DNA from: Sneathiellales bacterium
GTDB lineage: Bacteria > Pseudomonadota > Alphaproteobacteria > JANQFL01
Direction: 5' to 3'
Length of the DNA: 64,000 nucleotides
NCBI GenBank assembly: GCA_028277845.1
Contig: JANQFL010000103.1
Coordinates: 1 to 64,000, forward strand
The notes under the pieces are model-generated. The model saw nothing but the letters and a program-made list of their open reading frames with translations. It ran no database searches and had not been told where the DNA came from. Shown here in pieces: positions 45,400-54,360 of the stretch (positions are counted from its first letter, which is position 1; every line of letters starts with the position of its first letter). A program made the translations under genes and the position numbers.

Positions 45400-46092
45400 C
45401 TACCCGAAGGGAAAGCGCGCCCAGGTTTCGAACGGCGCGCCGGCGGAGGGTTGCCGGAACACGGTCAGCGCGTCGCATAGGATCGGCGAACGCAAGGCAA
45501 CGGCGAAGTGATCGGCCAGAACCGGAAGGACCCGGTCCCGCGCGTCGTCGTCGAGCTTACCGGTCAACGTCATGTGAAAGCGGAACTCGTCCAGTACGTA
45601 CGGATAGCCCCATGCGTCCAGCAGTTGGCGCCGGCGGTCCGACAGGCGCTCGGGCCTGCGCCGGGCTCGTTCGCCGGCGGTCAGCGGCGCACGCAGGAAC
45701 TCGAAATGCCTGACACAGTGGCCGGCCAACCGGTGGAGTTCGGGACATTCGTCCTGAAGCAGAAGCGCGACGAATCCGGCGATTCGGCCGACGGCCAGTT
45801 GCGGCAAGGAAAACGCCTGGACCGCCGCGGCGAGGTCTTGCGCCGCGTTTTTCACATCCTCCGGACGGGCGTCTTCGGCCAGGCGGAACGGCGGCTTCAG
45901 CGTGGCATGAAAGCCATAGGTGCGCGGCGCGGCCGTCAGGTCGTGTAGTTGGTTGGGCGACAGGCCGGGAACCGCCGGGCGGGGCGGAACCGCGCCGCCC
46001 GGCCGCGGATTGCGGCCGAGCCAGGCGGCGGCCGCCTGTTCCAGCGTGCTGCCGGGCGGCGGCGCGAAATAGACGGCAAAACGTTCCGTCAC
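45400..46092 (-). CDS. DUF1045 phosphonate-operon protein, 2H phosphoesterase-like
   Basis: MTERFAVYFAPPPGSTLEQAAAAWLGRNP; two HxT motifs, YGFHATLKPPF and FRFHMTLTGKL. Confidence 0.85.
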   Translation of the reverse strand: MTERFAVYFAPPPGSTLEQAAAAWLGRNPRPGGAVPPRPAVPGLSPNQLHDLTAAPRTYGFHATLKPPFRLAEDARPEDVKNAAQDLAAAVQAFSLPQLAVGRIAGFVALLLQDECPELHRLAGHCVRHFEFLRAPLTAGERARRRPERLSDRRRQLLDAWGYPYVLDEFRFHMTLTGKLDDDARDRVLPVLADHFAVALRSPILCDALTVFRQPSAGAPFETWARFPFG

Positions 46093-46095
46093 CGG

Positions 46096-46653
46096 CTAGG
46101 CGGCTCGGCCGTTCCTGAGCGCAAGTTGCGCGAAGCCGAGATAATAGTCCAGATCTTCCGTCTCTGCGGCCGGATCCTTCGCCAGGTCGTCCCAACGGCG
46201 CAAGCGAATGGCCTCGCGGGCATGGGGCCGTTCGAGAAACGCTGCCGATTCCGGGCCGTCGAACGCGCCACCCTGCAGTTCGAGGCTGCGGACCGACCCG
46301 GGAGACAAGCCGTCGAAATAGCCGCCGTCGACGGCACAGAGATAGCGCTTGGCCGCGACATGAAGCTGAATCGGACCGGTGACGTCGGGCCCGAACCATT
46401 TGCCCAGATAGCCGCAGCCGATGTCCTCGTGCCGGCGGTCGATGCCGGCCTCGGCGGCCCCCTCGAAATGGGTGTCGACCAGATGGCCGATATCGTGCAG
46501 CAGCGCCGCGGTGATCAGATCCGCCGACGAACCGGCCGCCTCCGCATGGGCGGCGCACTGCAGGGCATGCTGCAATTGCGTCACCCGCTGTTCGCCATAG
46601 CGCTCGACGCCGGCGGTTTGCAGGATATGCGCGATTTCCTCGATCGGTGTCAT
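46096..46653 (-). CDS. Phosphonate-operon-associated HD-domain protein, PhnZ-like oxygenase family
   Basis: LQHALQCAAHAEAAG, AALLHDIGHLVD, RRHEDIGCGYLGKWFG, IQLHVAAKRYL. Start 46653. Confidence 0.85.
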   Translation of the reverse strand: MTPIEEIAHILQTAGVERYGEQRVTQLQHALQCAAHAEAAGSSADLITAALLHDIGHLVDTHFEGAAEAGIDRRHEDIGCGYLGKWFGPDVTGPIQLHVAAKRYLCAVDGGYFDGLSPGSVRSLELQGGAFDGPESAAFLERPHAREAIRLRRWDDLAKDPAAETEDLDYYLGFAQLALRNGRAA

Positions 46654-46669
46654 GTCTCTCTCCCGCTTG

Positions 46670-47812
46670 TCATGCAATACGAACGCCTTCGCGCCAGACG
46701 CCGCGGATGAGCGGATGATGGGGCGTGTGGCGCACGCGAACGAAATCGGCGCGCTTGCCGATGGCGATCTCCCCCCGGTCGTGCAGACCGGCCGACTCCG
46801 CCGCCGTCTTGGTCACCGTGCGGATGGCCCGCGGCAGGTCATAACCCTCGACGTCGTCATAGAGCAGAAAGGCCGCGTGCAGCAGGCTGTTGGGGACATA
46901 ATCGCTGGAGAAAATGTCCAGCAGGTCGTCCTCGGCCAGGGTCTGCGCAGACACGTTACCCGAATGGGAACCGCCGCGCACCAGATTGGGCGCGCCCATC
47001 ATGACGCAAAGGCCGTTGCCGTGGGAGGCCCGGGCCGCCTCGACCGTCGTCGGAAATTCGGCGATCGACATGCCGTCGGCGACCGCTTCGTCCACATGAG
47101 CCGTCGTGGCGTCGTCGTGGCTGGCCAGACTGAGACCCAATGCCTTGGCCCGGTCGACCACATGGCGCCGGTTCGGCGCGCTATGACGGCGCTGGTCTTC
47201 CTTGCGCAAGGCGACGAAGGTATCCATCTCGGCGTCGCTCATGCCGAACTTGCCCTGATAGTAGATGCGGTATTTTTCCTCGGCCACGAACTGCCGTTGA
47301 CCGGGCGTGTGATCCATGACCGAAACGAGCCGCACCAACGGGCTGTCCATGATGGGGTCGAGCAATTCCTGCAAATCGGGGTACGACACCTCGCAGCGCA
47401 GGTGGATCAAGTGATCGGCCCGCAACAGGTCGTCGCGCACGCCGGTTTCGATGGCGCAGACCATTTCGCGCAGCCGCTTGATCCGGGCGCTGGTCTCGGA
47501 CAAGGCGCCGACGGCAATGGCGTCGAACACCGTGGTGATTCCGGAGACGGCGACCTGGCTGTCGTGGGCGATCAGCGCCGCCGTGGCCGGCCATTCGGTC
47601 TGCGGCCGGGGCGTCATATGACCTTCCAGATTGTCGGTGTGCAGTTCGACCAGCCCGGGGATCAACAGATCACCTTCCAGGTCGCGGGCCTCCGGCAGGG
47701 ATGAAGGCCCGCTGTCGATGTCGCTGATCAGGCCGTCCTCGATGACCACCGTGCCGGGCACGACGTCGTTTTCGAGCACCAGCCGGGCATTGGTCAGCAC
47801 ATGGTCTTTCAT
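46670..47812 (-). CDS. phnM: Alpha-D-ribose 1-methylphosphonate 5-triphosphate diphosphatase, module 2
   Basis: LIPGLVELHTDNLEGHMTPRPQTEWP, LASHDDATTAHVDEAV, DIFSSDYVPNSLLHAAF. Start 47812 overlapping phnL. Confidence 0.93.
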   Translation of the reverse strand: MKDHVLTNARLVLENDVVPGTVVIEDGLISDIDSGPSSLPEARDLEGDLLIPGLVELHTDNLEGHMTPRPQTEWPATAALIAHDSQVAVSGITTVFDAIAVGALSETSARIKRLREMVCAIETGVRDDLLRADHLIHLRCEVSYPDLQELLDPIMDSPLVRLVSVMDHTPGQRQFVAEEKYRIYYQGKFGMSDAEMDTFVALRKEDQRRHSAPNRRHVVDRAKALGLSLASHDDATTAHVDEAVADGMSIAEFPTTVEAARASHGNGLCVMMGAPNLVRGGSHSGNVSAQTLAEDDLLDIFSSDYVPNSLLHAAFLLYDDVEGYDLPRAIRTVTKTAAESAGLHDRGEIAIGKRADFVRVRHTPHHPLIRGVWREGVRIA

Positions 47813-48510
47813 GCCGCCCGCTGCCCCAGTTCGGCCGTGTCCAGAACGCGGGTCGCCACGGTTTCGCGTGCCTCCCGGTCGTGGAAAATGCCGATGACGG
47901 CGCTGCCCCGCTCGCGCGCTTCCAGGATCAGCGACAGAACGATCCGCTTGTTGGCGGCATCCAGACTGGCCGTCGGTTCGTCGAGCAGCAGGATGGGATA
48001 GGGGTGCACGAAACCCCGGGCGATGTTGACCCGCTGCTGCTCGCCGCCCGAAAAGGTGACCGGCGACAACGACCACAGCCGTTCCGGCACATTCAGGCGG
48101 GTGAGCATGTTACCTGCCTCGACCAGGGCCTGGTCGGCGTCCATGCCGACGGCGCGCAACGGCTCGGCGACGACGTCGATGGTCGGGACGCGGGGCACGA
48201 CACGGAGGAACTGGGAGACATAGCCCATGGTGCGTCGCCGCACATCGAGAACACGGTGCGGATGGGCTGATGCCATGTCGACCCAAGCGCCGTCATGATG
48301 CACCAGGATGCGTCCTTGCGGACAGGTATAGTTGGCGTGGATCATGCGGATCAGCGTGCTCTTGCCGATGCCGGACGGCCCGGCCAGCGCGACGCATTCG
48401 CCGGCCTCGACGGTCAGGTCCAGGCTTTCGAACACCGGCAGTTCGACGCCGCCCTGAACATGCAGGGTGAAACTCTTGCCCACGTTTTCCAGCTTCAGCA
48501 TGGTCGTCAT
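47809..48510 (-). CDS. phnL: C-P lyase complex subunit PhnL (ABC ATPase-like)
   Basis: VALAGPSGIGKSTLIRMIHANYTCPQGRILVHHDG, FSGGEQQRVNIARGFVHPYPILLLDEPTASLD. Confidence 0.93.
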   Translation of the reverse strand: MTTMLKLENVGKSFTLHVQGGVELPVFESLDLTVEAGECVALAGPSGIGKSTLIRMIHANYTCPQGRILVHHDGAWVDMASAHPHRVLDVRRRTMGYVSQFLRVVPRVPTIDVVAEPLRAVGMDADQALVEAGNMLTRLNVPERLWSLSPVTFSGGEQQRVNIARGFVHPYPILLLDEPTASLDAANKRIVLSLILEARERGSAVIGIFHDREARETVATRVLDTAELGQRAA

Positions 48511-48517
48511 GGCGTCC

Positions 48518-49300
48518 TCACGTCTGCAGGATTGAGGAAACGAGGAGTTGCGAATAAGGATGCTGGGGATCGTCCAGCACCTGATCGGTCAGGCCGTTCT
48601 CGACCACATAACCGTCTTTCATAACCATCAGCCGGTGGGCCAGTAGCCGGACCACCGCCAGATCGTGGGTGACAATGACCGCCGATAGTCCGAGGTCGGT
48701 CACCAGGCCTCGGATCAGGTCGAGCAAACGGGCCTGGACCGAGACATCCAACCCGCCGGTCGGCTCGTCCATAAAGACGAGGCGCGGGCCGGTGACCAGG
48801 TTGCGGGCGATCTGCAGGCGCTGCTGCATGCCGCCGGAAAAGGTCACGGGCAGGTCGTCGATGCGGCCGTGTTCCACCTCGACCCGCTCCAGCCACTCCA
48901 CGGCCTGGCCGCGGATATTGCCGTAATGGCGCCGGCCGATGGCCATCAGCCGTTCGCCCACATTGGCCCCGGCCGAGACGTTCATGCGCAGGCCGTCGCG
49001 CGGGTTCTGATGCACGAAGGCCCAGTCCGTGCGCATCAGCAACCGGCGCTCCGGCTCGCCCATACGGTGAATGTCGACTTCGCCGCCCGATCGGCCGCGA
49101 TAGCGGACCGATCCGGTCGAGGGGGTCAAATGGCCCGCCAGCACGTTCAACAGCGTGGTTTTGCCGGAGCCGGACTCGCCGACCACGCCCATGACCTCGC
49201 CGGGATAGAGATCGAACGAGACCCCGGCGCAGCCACGCTGCCGGCCATAGTCGTGCGACACGTTATCGACGGACAAGATCGGTTGTTCGCTGCCCAGCAT
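48518..49300 (-). CDS. phnK: C-P lyase complex subunit PhnK (ABC ATPase-like)
   Basis: GVVGESGSGKTTLLNVLAGHL, FSGGMQQRLQIARNLVTGPRLVFMDEPTGGLDVSVQARLLDLIRGL. Start 49300. Confidence 0.93.
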   Translation of the reverse strand: MLGSEQPILSVDNVSHDYGRQRGCAGVSFDLYPGEVMGVVGESGSGKTTLLNVLAGHLTPSTGSVRYRGRSGGEVDIHRMGEPERRLLMRTDWAFVHQNPRDGLRMNVSAGANVGERLMAIGRRHYGNIRGQAVEWLERVEVEHGRIDDLPVTFSGGMQQRLQIARNLVTGPRLVFMDEPTGGLDVSVQARLLDLIRGLVTDLGLSAVIVTHDLAVVRLLAHRLMVMKDGYVVENGLTDQVLDDPQHPYSQLLVSSILQT

Positions 49301-50202
49301 CAGTCCGCCGCCTCCCCGTCGAACAGGGCCGGTCCGGCGTGGCCGGCGGCGCGCCGTTCGCTGCAATGGTCCGTGTCGGAGCAGACGAACATGCGCTTGC
49401 CCCGGTCGTCGAGGATGACCTCGTCGAGGAAGGTGTCCTCGGCGCCGCAGAAGGCGCACACATCCTGCCACTCCGGCAGCTCGAACGGATAGTCGTCGAA
49501 GTCGAGGCTCTTGACCTCGGTATGGGGCGGCACGGCGTAGATGCGTTTTTCCCGCCCGGCGCCGAACAACTGCAGCGCCGCCATGCGGTCCATCTTGGGA
49601 TTGTCGAATTTCGGCGTCGGCGACGGGTCCATCACGTAGCGCCCGGCGACCTTGACCGGATAGGCGTAGGTGGTGGCGATGTGGCCGTGATGGGCGATGT
49701 CCTCGTACAGCTTGACGTGCATCAGGCCGTAATCCTCCAGTGCGTGCATGCGCCGGGTCTCGGTCTCGCGCGGTTCGAGAAAGCGCAGCGGTTCCGGGAT
49801 CGGCACCTGGAACACCAGGATCTGATCGGCGCGCAGGTCCTTTTCCGGAATGCGGTGGCGGGTCTGGATCAGCGACGCGTCCGCCGTGCTCTCCGTCGTC
49901 TCGACGCCGGTGGTGCGGACGAAGAACTTGCGGATGCTGATGGCGTTGGTGGTGTCGTCGGAACCCTGGTCGATGACCTTGAGAACGTCGTCGGGGCCGA
50001 TGATGCTGGCGGTCACCTGAATACCGCCGGTGCCCCAGCCGTACGGCATGGGCATCTCGCGGCTGGCAAACGGCACCTGGTAGCCCGGAATCGCCACGGC
50101 CTTGAGGATGGCGCGGCGGATCATGCGCTTGGTCTGCTCGTCGAGAAACGCGAAGTTGTAGGCGCTGTCGAACGCCGAACCGGATTCACTCTGCGGCGAC
50201 AT
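49300..50202 (-). CDS. phnJ: Alpha-D-ribose 1-methylphosphonate 5-phosphate C-P lyase PhnJ
   Basis: YNFAFLDEQTKRMIRRAILKAVAIPGYQVPFASREMPMPYGWGTGG; Cys array C-x2-C-x21-C-x5-C (CAFC...CSDTDHC). Confidence 0.96.
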   Translation of the reverse strand: MSPQSESGSAFDSAYNFAFLDEQTKRMIRRAILKAVAIPGYQVPFASREMPMPYGWGTGGIQVTASIIGPDDVLKVIDQGSDDTTNAISIRKFFVRTTGVETTESTADASLIQTRHRIPEKDLRADQILVFQVPIPEPLRFLEPRETETRRMHALEDYGLMHVKLYEDIAHHGHIATTYAYPVKVAGRYVMDPSPTPKFDNPKMDRMAALQLFGAGREKRIYAVPPHTEVKSLDFDDYPFELPEWQDVCAFCGAEDTFLDEVILDDRGKRMFVCSDTDHCSERRAAGHAGPALFDGEAAD

Positions 50203-51298
50203 CGGCAGCCTCCCCTTCGGCCCAGCGGCCCTCCGCGATTTCCCGCCGCATCTTGCGCACCAGCTCGAGCTCGGACTGGAAGTCCACATAGTGGGGCAAT
50301 TTGAGATGCTGCACGAAGCCCGAGGCCTCGACGTTGTCGGCGTGGGCCAGCACGAACTCCTCGTCCTGGGCCGGCGCCGTCGCCTCCTCGCCCAGTTCGC
50401 GGCAGCGCAGGGCGCGGTCGACCAGGGCCATGGCCATGGCCTTGCGCTCGCAGAAACCGAAGGTCAGGCCGTAGCCGCGGGTGAACTGCGGCGGCTCGGT
50501 CTTCGATCCGGCGAACTGGTTGATCATCTCGCATTCGGTCAGGGTGATTTCGCCGATGACCACCGCTTCGCCGATTTCCTCTACGAAGACCTCGACCTCC
50601 ACCGCGCCCATGCGGATTTCGCCGGCGAACGGATGGGTGCGGCCGTAGCCGCGCTGGGTCGAATAGCCCAGCGCCAGCAGATAGCCTTCGTCACCCCGGG
50701 CCAGGGCCTGCAGCCGCAGGGCACGCTCGGCGGGGAAATCCATCGGATCGCGGGTCAGGTCGGGCGGCGGTGCGCCGTCATCGCCCGCCGGTTCGGTTTC
50801 GATCAGGTTTTCGTTGGCCAGCAGGTCCGAGACACGCGGCATGGTGCCGTCGTCGCCTTGGGGCGCTTCCGGCGCGTCCGGCACCGCGCCTTCCGCCGCC
50901 AGTGCGAAGTCGAGCAGGCGGTGGGTGTAGTCGAACGTGGGTCCCAGCACCTGGCCGCCGGGTAGATCCTTGTAGGTCGCCGAGATGCGCCGGCGGATGC
51001 GCATGGCGCCGGTATCGACCGGGCGTGTCTCGGCCAAACGCGGCAGTGTGGTACGGTAGGCCCGCAGGAGAAAGATCGCCTCGACCAGGTCGCCGCGCGC
51101 CTGCTTGATGGCCAGGGCCGCCAGGTCGCGATCGTACAGCGACCCTTCCGTCATTACCCGGTCGACGGCCAGGGTCATCTGTTGCTTGATCTGGTCGATG
51201 CCGAGTTCCGGTACCGCCTGGTCGCCGCGCCGGTCCTCCGCCAGCAGGGCGTGGGCGTTTTCGATGGCCTGCTCTCCGCCCTTGACCGCCACATACAT
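50186..51298 (-). CDS. phnI: C-P lyase core subunit PhnI
   Basis: MYVAVKGGEQAIENAHALLAEDRRGD..., RRISATYKDLPGGQVLGPTFDYTHRLLDF. Confidence 0.95.
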   Translation of the reverse strand: MYVAVKGGEQAIENAHALLAEDRRGDQAVPELGIDQIKQQMTLAVDRVMTEGSLYDRDLAALAIKQARGDLVEAIFLLRAYRTTLPRLAETRPVDTGAMRIRRRISATYKDLPGGQVLGPTFDYTHRLLDFALAAEGAVPDAPEAPQGDDGTMPRVSDLLANENLIETEPAGDDGAPPPDLTRDPMDFPAERALRLQALARGDEGYLLALGYSTQRGYGRTHPFAGEIRMGAVEVEVFVEEIGEAVVIGEITLTECEMINQFAGSKTEPPQFTRGYGLTFGFCERKAMAMALVDRALRCRELGEEATAPAQDEEFVLAHADNVEASGFVQHLKLPHYVDFQSELELVRKMRREIAEGRWAEGEAADVAAE

Positions 51299-51299
51299 G

Positions 51300-51896
51300 T
51301 CAGCTCTCCACTTTGGTTGTGCGCGGCAGGCAGGCGAGCCGGCCGCCGGCCACCAGAATGAAATCGAGGCCCAGGGGGAACCGCGCATGGTTCGCGCCGA
51401 CCAGGTCCCAGAAGGCCGGCGAAACACCGGTGACATCCAGGCGGTGCTCGCTTTCGATGCCCGGTCCGGTCAGCCGCCGGCCGTGTCCTTCGGTCAAGGC
51501 CGCCACCTGAACGATGAGCGTCGCCGAGCGGTCGGGATATTCGGGAGTGCCGGCGGAAAAGTCCCGGGCCAGGGATGCGCCGTCCATACCGGATATGATG
51601 GCGAAGGCGGCGGTGCCGGGATCGTCCGTCATCGGACAACCGGTGTGAAAGGAGAAAAACCCGGCCGCCGCGTCGGTGATGATGTCCGGCGCGATCCACA
51701 CCGGCGTCGCCAGGTCGAACAGTGTCAGCCCGGCGGCCGCCGTGGCGGGCGCCAGGGGGGGCGGCGCCGTTTCGAGGCGGTCGACCTGCGATATCCGTCC
51801 CGGCTGGGCGAAGGCGGACAGGATGGCCCGGTAGACGTGCTGGGAATCGAGGACGGGATCGGCCAATCCGGCCGCCGGCGCCGTAGATGCCATCAT
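51300..51896 (-). CDS. phnH: C-P lyase core subunit PhnH
   Basis: DPVLDSQHVYRAILSAFAQPGRI, GLDFILVAGGRLACLPRTT; in order between phnI and phnG. Confidence 0.93.
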   Translation of the reverse strand: MMASTAPAAGLADPVLDSQHVYRAILSAFAQPGRISQVDRLETAPPPLAPATAAAGLTLFDLATPVWIAPDIITDAAAGFFSFHTGCPMTDDPGTAAFAIISGMDGASLARDFSAGTPEYPDRSATLIVQVAALTEGHGRRLTGPGIESEHRLDVTGVSPAFWDLVGANHARFPLGLDFILVAGGRLACLPRTTKVES

Positions 51897-51898
51897 GC

Positions 51899-52408
51899 TC
51901 AGCGCCCCCGTTCCATGGTGAAGAATTCGACCTTGGTTGCCGCCGCCTTTGCCGCCTGCGCGGCGCGCGCGCGTTGCCGGGTCTGCCGCAGGGCGGGCAA
52001 TACGGATTGGCGCAGAGCGGGCCCCAGCCCGTTGTCCTGAAACACGGCGTCGAACAGCGCCACCAGTTCGGCATGGCGGCGACTGCGGCCGGCGACGGTG
52101 GCCGTGCCTTTGATACTCTCGCCACTCACGCTGTCCGCGATGCCCACGGTGCAACGGGTGATCGTCATTTCACCCAGATTGAAGGCGGCGCCGGACCCGC
52201 CGGTCCGCCCCCTGACCAAGGCGAGACCGGTTTCGGGCCGGCGCAGAAACGTGTGAACGGGCGGTGACGGCTGATCGTTCCACAGGATTTCCAGCTGATC
52301 CGAATCGGACTGGGCCAACACGGCCAGCCATTCGCGCCGGCTGAAAGCCTGAGAGCCGCCGTCTTCATGCTTACGATCCGAGGAGGAGGACATCGACAGT
52401 TTACTCAC
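51899..52408 (-). CDS. phnG: C-P lyase core subunit PhnG
   Basis: RREWLAVLAQSDSDQLEILW, PETGLALVRGRTGGSGAAFNLGEMTITRCTVGI. Confidence 0.93.
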   Translation of the reverse strand: MSKLSMSSSSDRKHEDGGSQAFSRREWLAVLAQSDSDQLEILWNDQPSPPVHTFLRRPETGLALVRGRTGGSGAAFNLGEMTITRCTVGIADSVSGESIKGTATVAGRSRRHAELVALFDAVFQDNGLGPALRQSVLPALRQTRQRARAAQAAKAAATKVEFFTMERGR

Positions 52409-52422
52409 TTGTCTAGACAGAT
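52407..52422. promoter_or_regulatory. Candidate PhnF operator (ACTTGTCTAGACAGAT)
   Basis: Contains the perfect palindrome TGTCTAGACA at 52410-52419, in the phnG/phnF divergent region. Confidence 0.65.
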
Positions 52423-52459
52423 TTCATCTCAAGTCCTACACTCCTATGGTTTCCGTCGC

Positions 52460-52488
52460 TTGACAGCCATGTGAACATTTTATGACGC
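52460..52488 (-). promoter_or_regulatory. Candidate Pho box toward phnG: three half-sites at 11-bp period
   Basis: Minus strand GCGTCAT-aaaa-TGTTCAC-atgg-CTGTCAA, overlapping the phnF start codon. Confidence 0.6.
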
Positions 52489-53213
52489 GCACCATCGACC
52501 GGCAGGCCTTGCTACCCCTGTGGCAGCAAATCCGCGATGTCCTGGCCGACGAAATCCGCACCGGCGTTCTGGGCGCGGACGGTAAGCTGCCGTCGGCTGG
52601 CCGCCTGGCGGAACGCTTCGGCGTCAACCGCCATACGGTGCGGCAGGCGTTGATGGCGCTGGAGGAATCCGGCCTCACCCAGACCCGGCAGGGGGCGGGC
52701 AGTTATGTGGTCGGCCGCGTCGTCGACTACCCCATCTCGCGCCACACACGGTTTTCGGAAATCGTGCTGAAACAGGGCATGGAACCGTCCGGGGAAGTGC
52801 TGCGGGATACGGAGAAAACCGCCAGCAAGGAAGTCGCCGACGCTCTCGCCGTCAAACACAACGCGCGTGTCATCATGATTGAACGCACGTGCCGGGCCGA
52901 CGGTCTGCTCATCGGCATCACCCGGCACCACTTCCCGGCCACCCGGTTTCGCAAATTGGGCCGTATCGTCCGGGAGACGTTCAGCATCTCCGACGCCTAT
53001 CGGCGAGTCGGTATCAAAAACTATTACCGCAGCGCGACCACGGTCTCGTCACGCCTGCCGACATCGCGCGAGGCCCGGCTTCTCGGCCAGCCGGCCTCCC
53101 ATCCGGTACTCGTCTCGAAGGCCGTCAATATCGATGAGGACGGACGGCCGATCGAATACGGTGTCACGCTGTTTTTGTCAGACCGGGTTTGCCTGCGATT
53201 TGGCGGACTGTAA
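52482..53213 (+). CDS. phnF: Phosphonate metabolism GntR-family transcriptional regulator
   Basis: LPLWQQIRDVLADEIRTGVLGADGKLPSAGRLAERFGVNRHTVRQALMALEESGL plus UTRA-type domain; divergent from phnG. Confidence 0.93.
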   Translation: MTRTIDRQALLPLWQQIRDVLADEIRTGVLGADGKLPSAGRLAERFGVNRHTVRQALMALEESGLTQTRQGAGSYVVGRVVDYPISRHTRFSEIVLKQGMEPSGEVLRDTEKTASKEVADALAVKHNARVIMIERTCRADGLLIGITRHHFPATRFRKLGRIVRETFSISDAYRRVGIKNYYRSATTVSSRLPTSREARLLGQPASHPVLVSKAVNIDEDGRPIEYGVTLFLSDRVCLRFGGL

Positions 53214-53427
53214 AAGTCGTTTGAGAGCAAGCACCCTACGGATTTCGCCGCATGCGAATCAGGCCCGTACCCTGTGTGGACCGTCTGGCGCCCACGAAGC
53301 CGGATCGCCCCGCGGACGATCGATGTTCCATGAAATACGGAATGTCCGAGTTGGGTCGAACCCGCCCCCAACCCTTTCCGACCGGAGAAACCGTAAACCG
53401 TCTCGCCGGAACGAACTCTAGGAAAAA

Positions 53428-53516
<89 letters not shown>

Positions 53517-53766
53517 ACGGGGCCCGGCGGCGGGCCGCCGGGAAGGCCCGGAACCTACCCCAAGGCGCTTTTTGGGGCAAGACCCGCGTATCTCAAGAAA
53601 TTTGCCGAGGAAAAGGTTAACGCCGAGCCGCCACCGAGCTGGAAAACGCCCTTAAAACGGCCTCGGAAAGCCGTTGACAGGCGGGCCGCGGCGGTTATAT
53701 TCCCGTCCTTCGGATCGCAGCGGCGCGAAAGGTTCGCGGCCGCTCCATTTTCTTTGGAAGAATATC

Positions 53767-54357
53767 ATGTACGCAGTCATCAGGACGGGTGGCAAACAGC
53801 AGAAGGTCGCCGCGGGTGAGGTCATCAAGGTCGAGAAGCTCGATGGCGAAGCCGGATCGACGGTCACCCTGGACGACGTGCTGGCCATCGGCGACGACAA
53901 GGGCCTGACCGTGGGATCCCCCACCGTCGACGGCGCGTCGGTCACCGCCGAAGTGCTGGAGCAGACCCGTGGCGCCAAGATCATCGTGTTCAAGAAGAAG
54001 CGCCGCAAGAACTACCGCCGCAAGAAGGGCCACCGCCAGCACGTGACCGTGCTGCGGGTCACCGACATTTCCGGCCCGGGCGCCAAGAAGGCCGCGGCGA
54101 AGAAGGCGCCGGCGAAGGCCAAGGCCGACGACGCGGCGGAAGAGAAGAAGCCGGCGGCCAAGAAGGCCCCCGCCAAGAAGACCGAGGCGAAGACCGAAGC
54201 CAAGACCGAGGCGAAAGCGCCGGCCGCCAAGAAGGCCCCGGCGAAGAAGGCCCCCGCCAAGAAGACCGAAACGGCGGCGGCCAAGAAGCCTGCGGCGAAG
54301 AAAGCCCCCGCTAAGAAAGCACCGGCCAAGAAGGCCGCGGACAAGTCCGAGGAGTAA
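53767..54357 (+). CDS. rplU: 50S ribosomal protein L21 with extended Lys/Ala/Pro-rich tail
   Basis: [43 protein letters not shown]..., [16 protein letters not shown], then about 90 residues of AKKAPAKK-type sequence. Confidence 0.96.
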   Translation: MYAVIRTGGKQQKVAAGEVIKVEKLDGEAGSTVTLDDVLAIGDDKGLTVGSPTVDGASVTAEVLEQTRGAKIIVFKKKRRKNYRRKKGHRQHVTVLRVTDISGPGAKKAAAKKAPAKAKADDAAEEKKPAAKKAPAKKTEAKTEAKTEAKAPAAKKAPAKKAPAKKTETAAAKKPAAKKAPAKKAPAKKAADKSEE

Positions 54358-54360
54358 GCA

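Noticed and set aside
54090-54350. Short tandem repeats resembling a repeat array
   Set aside because: They are coding repeats of AAGAAGGCC-type codons in the L21 tail; no spacer structure, so not a CRISPR array.
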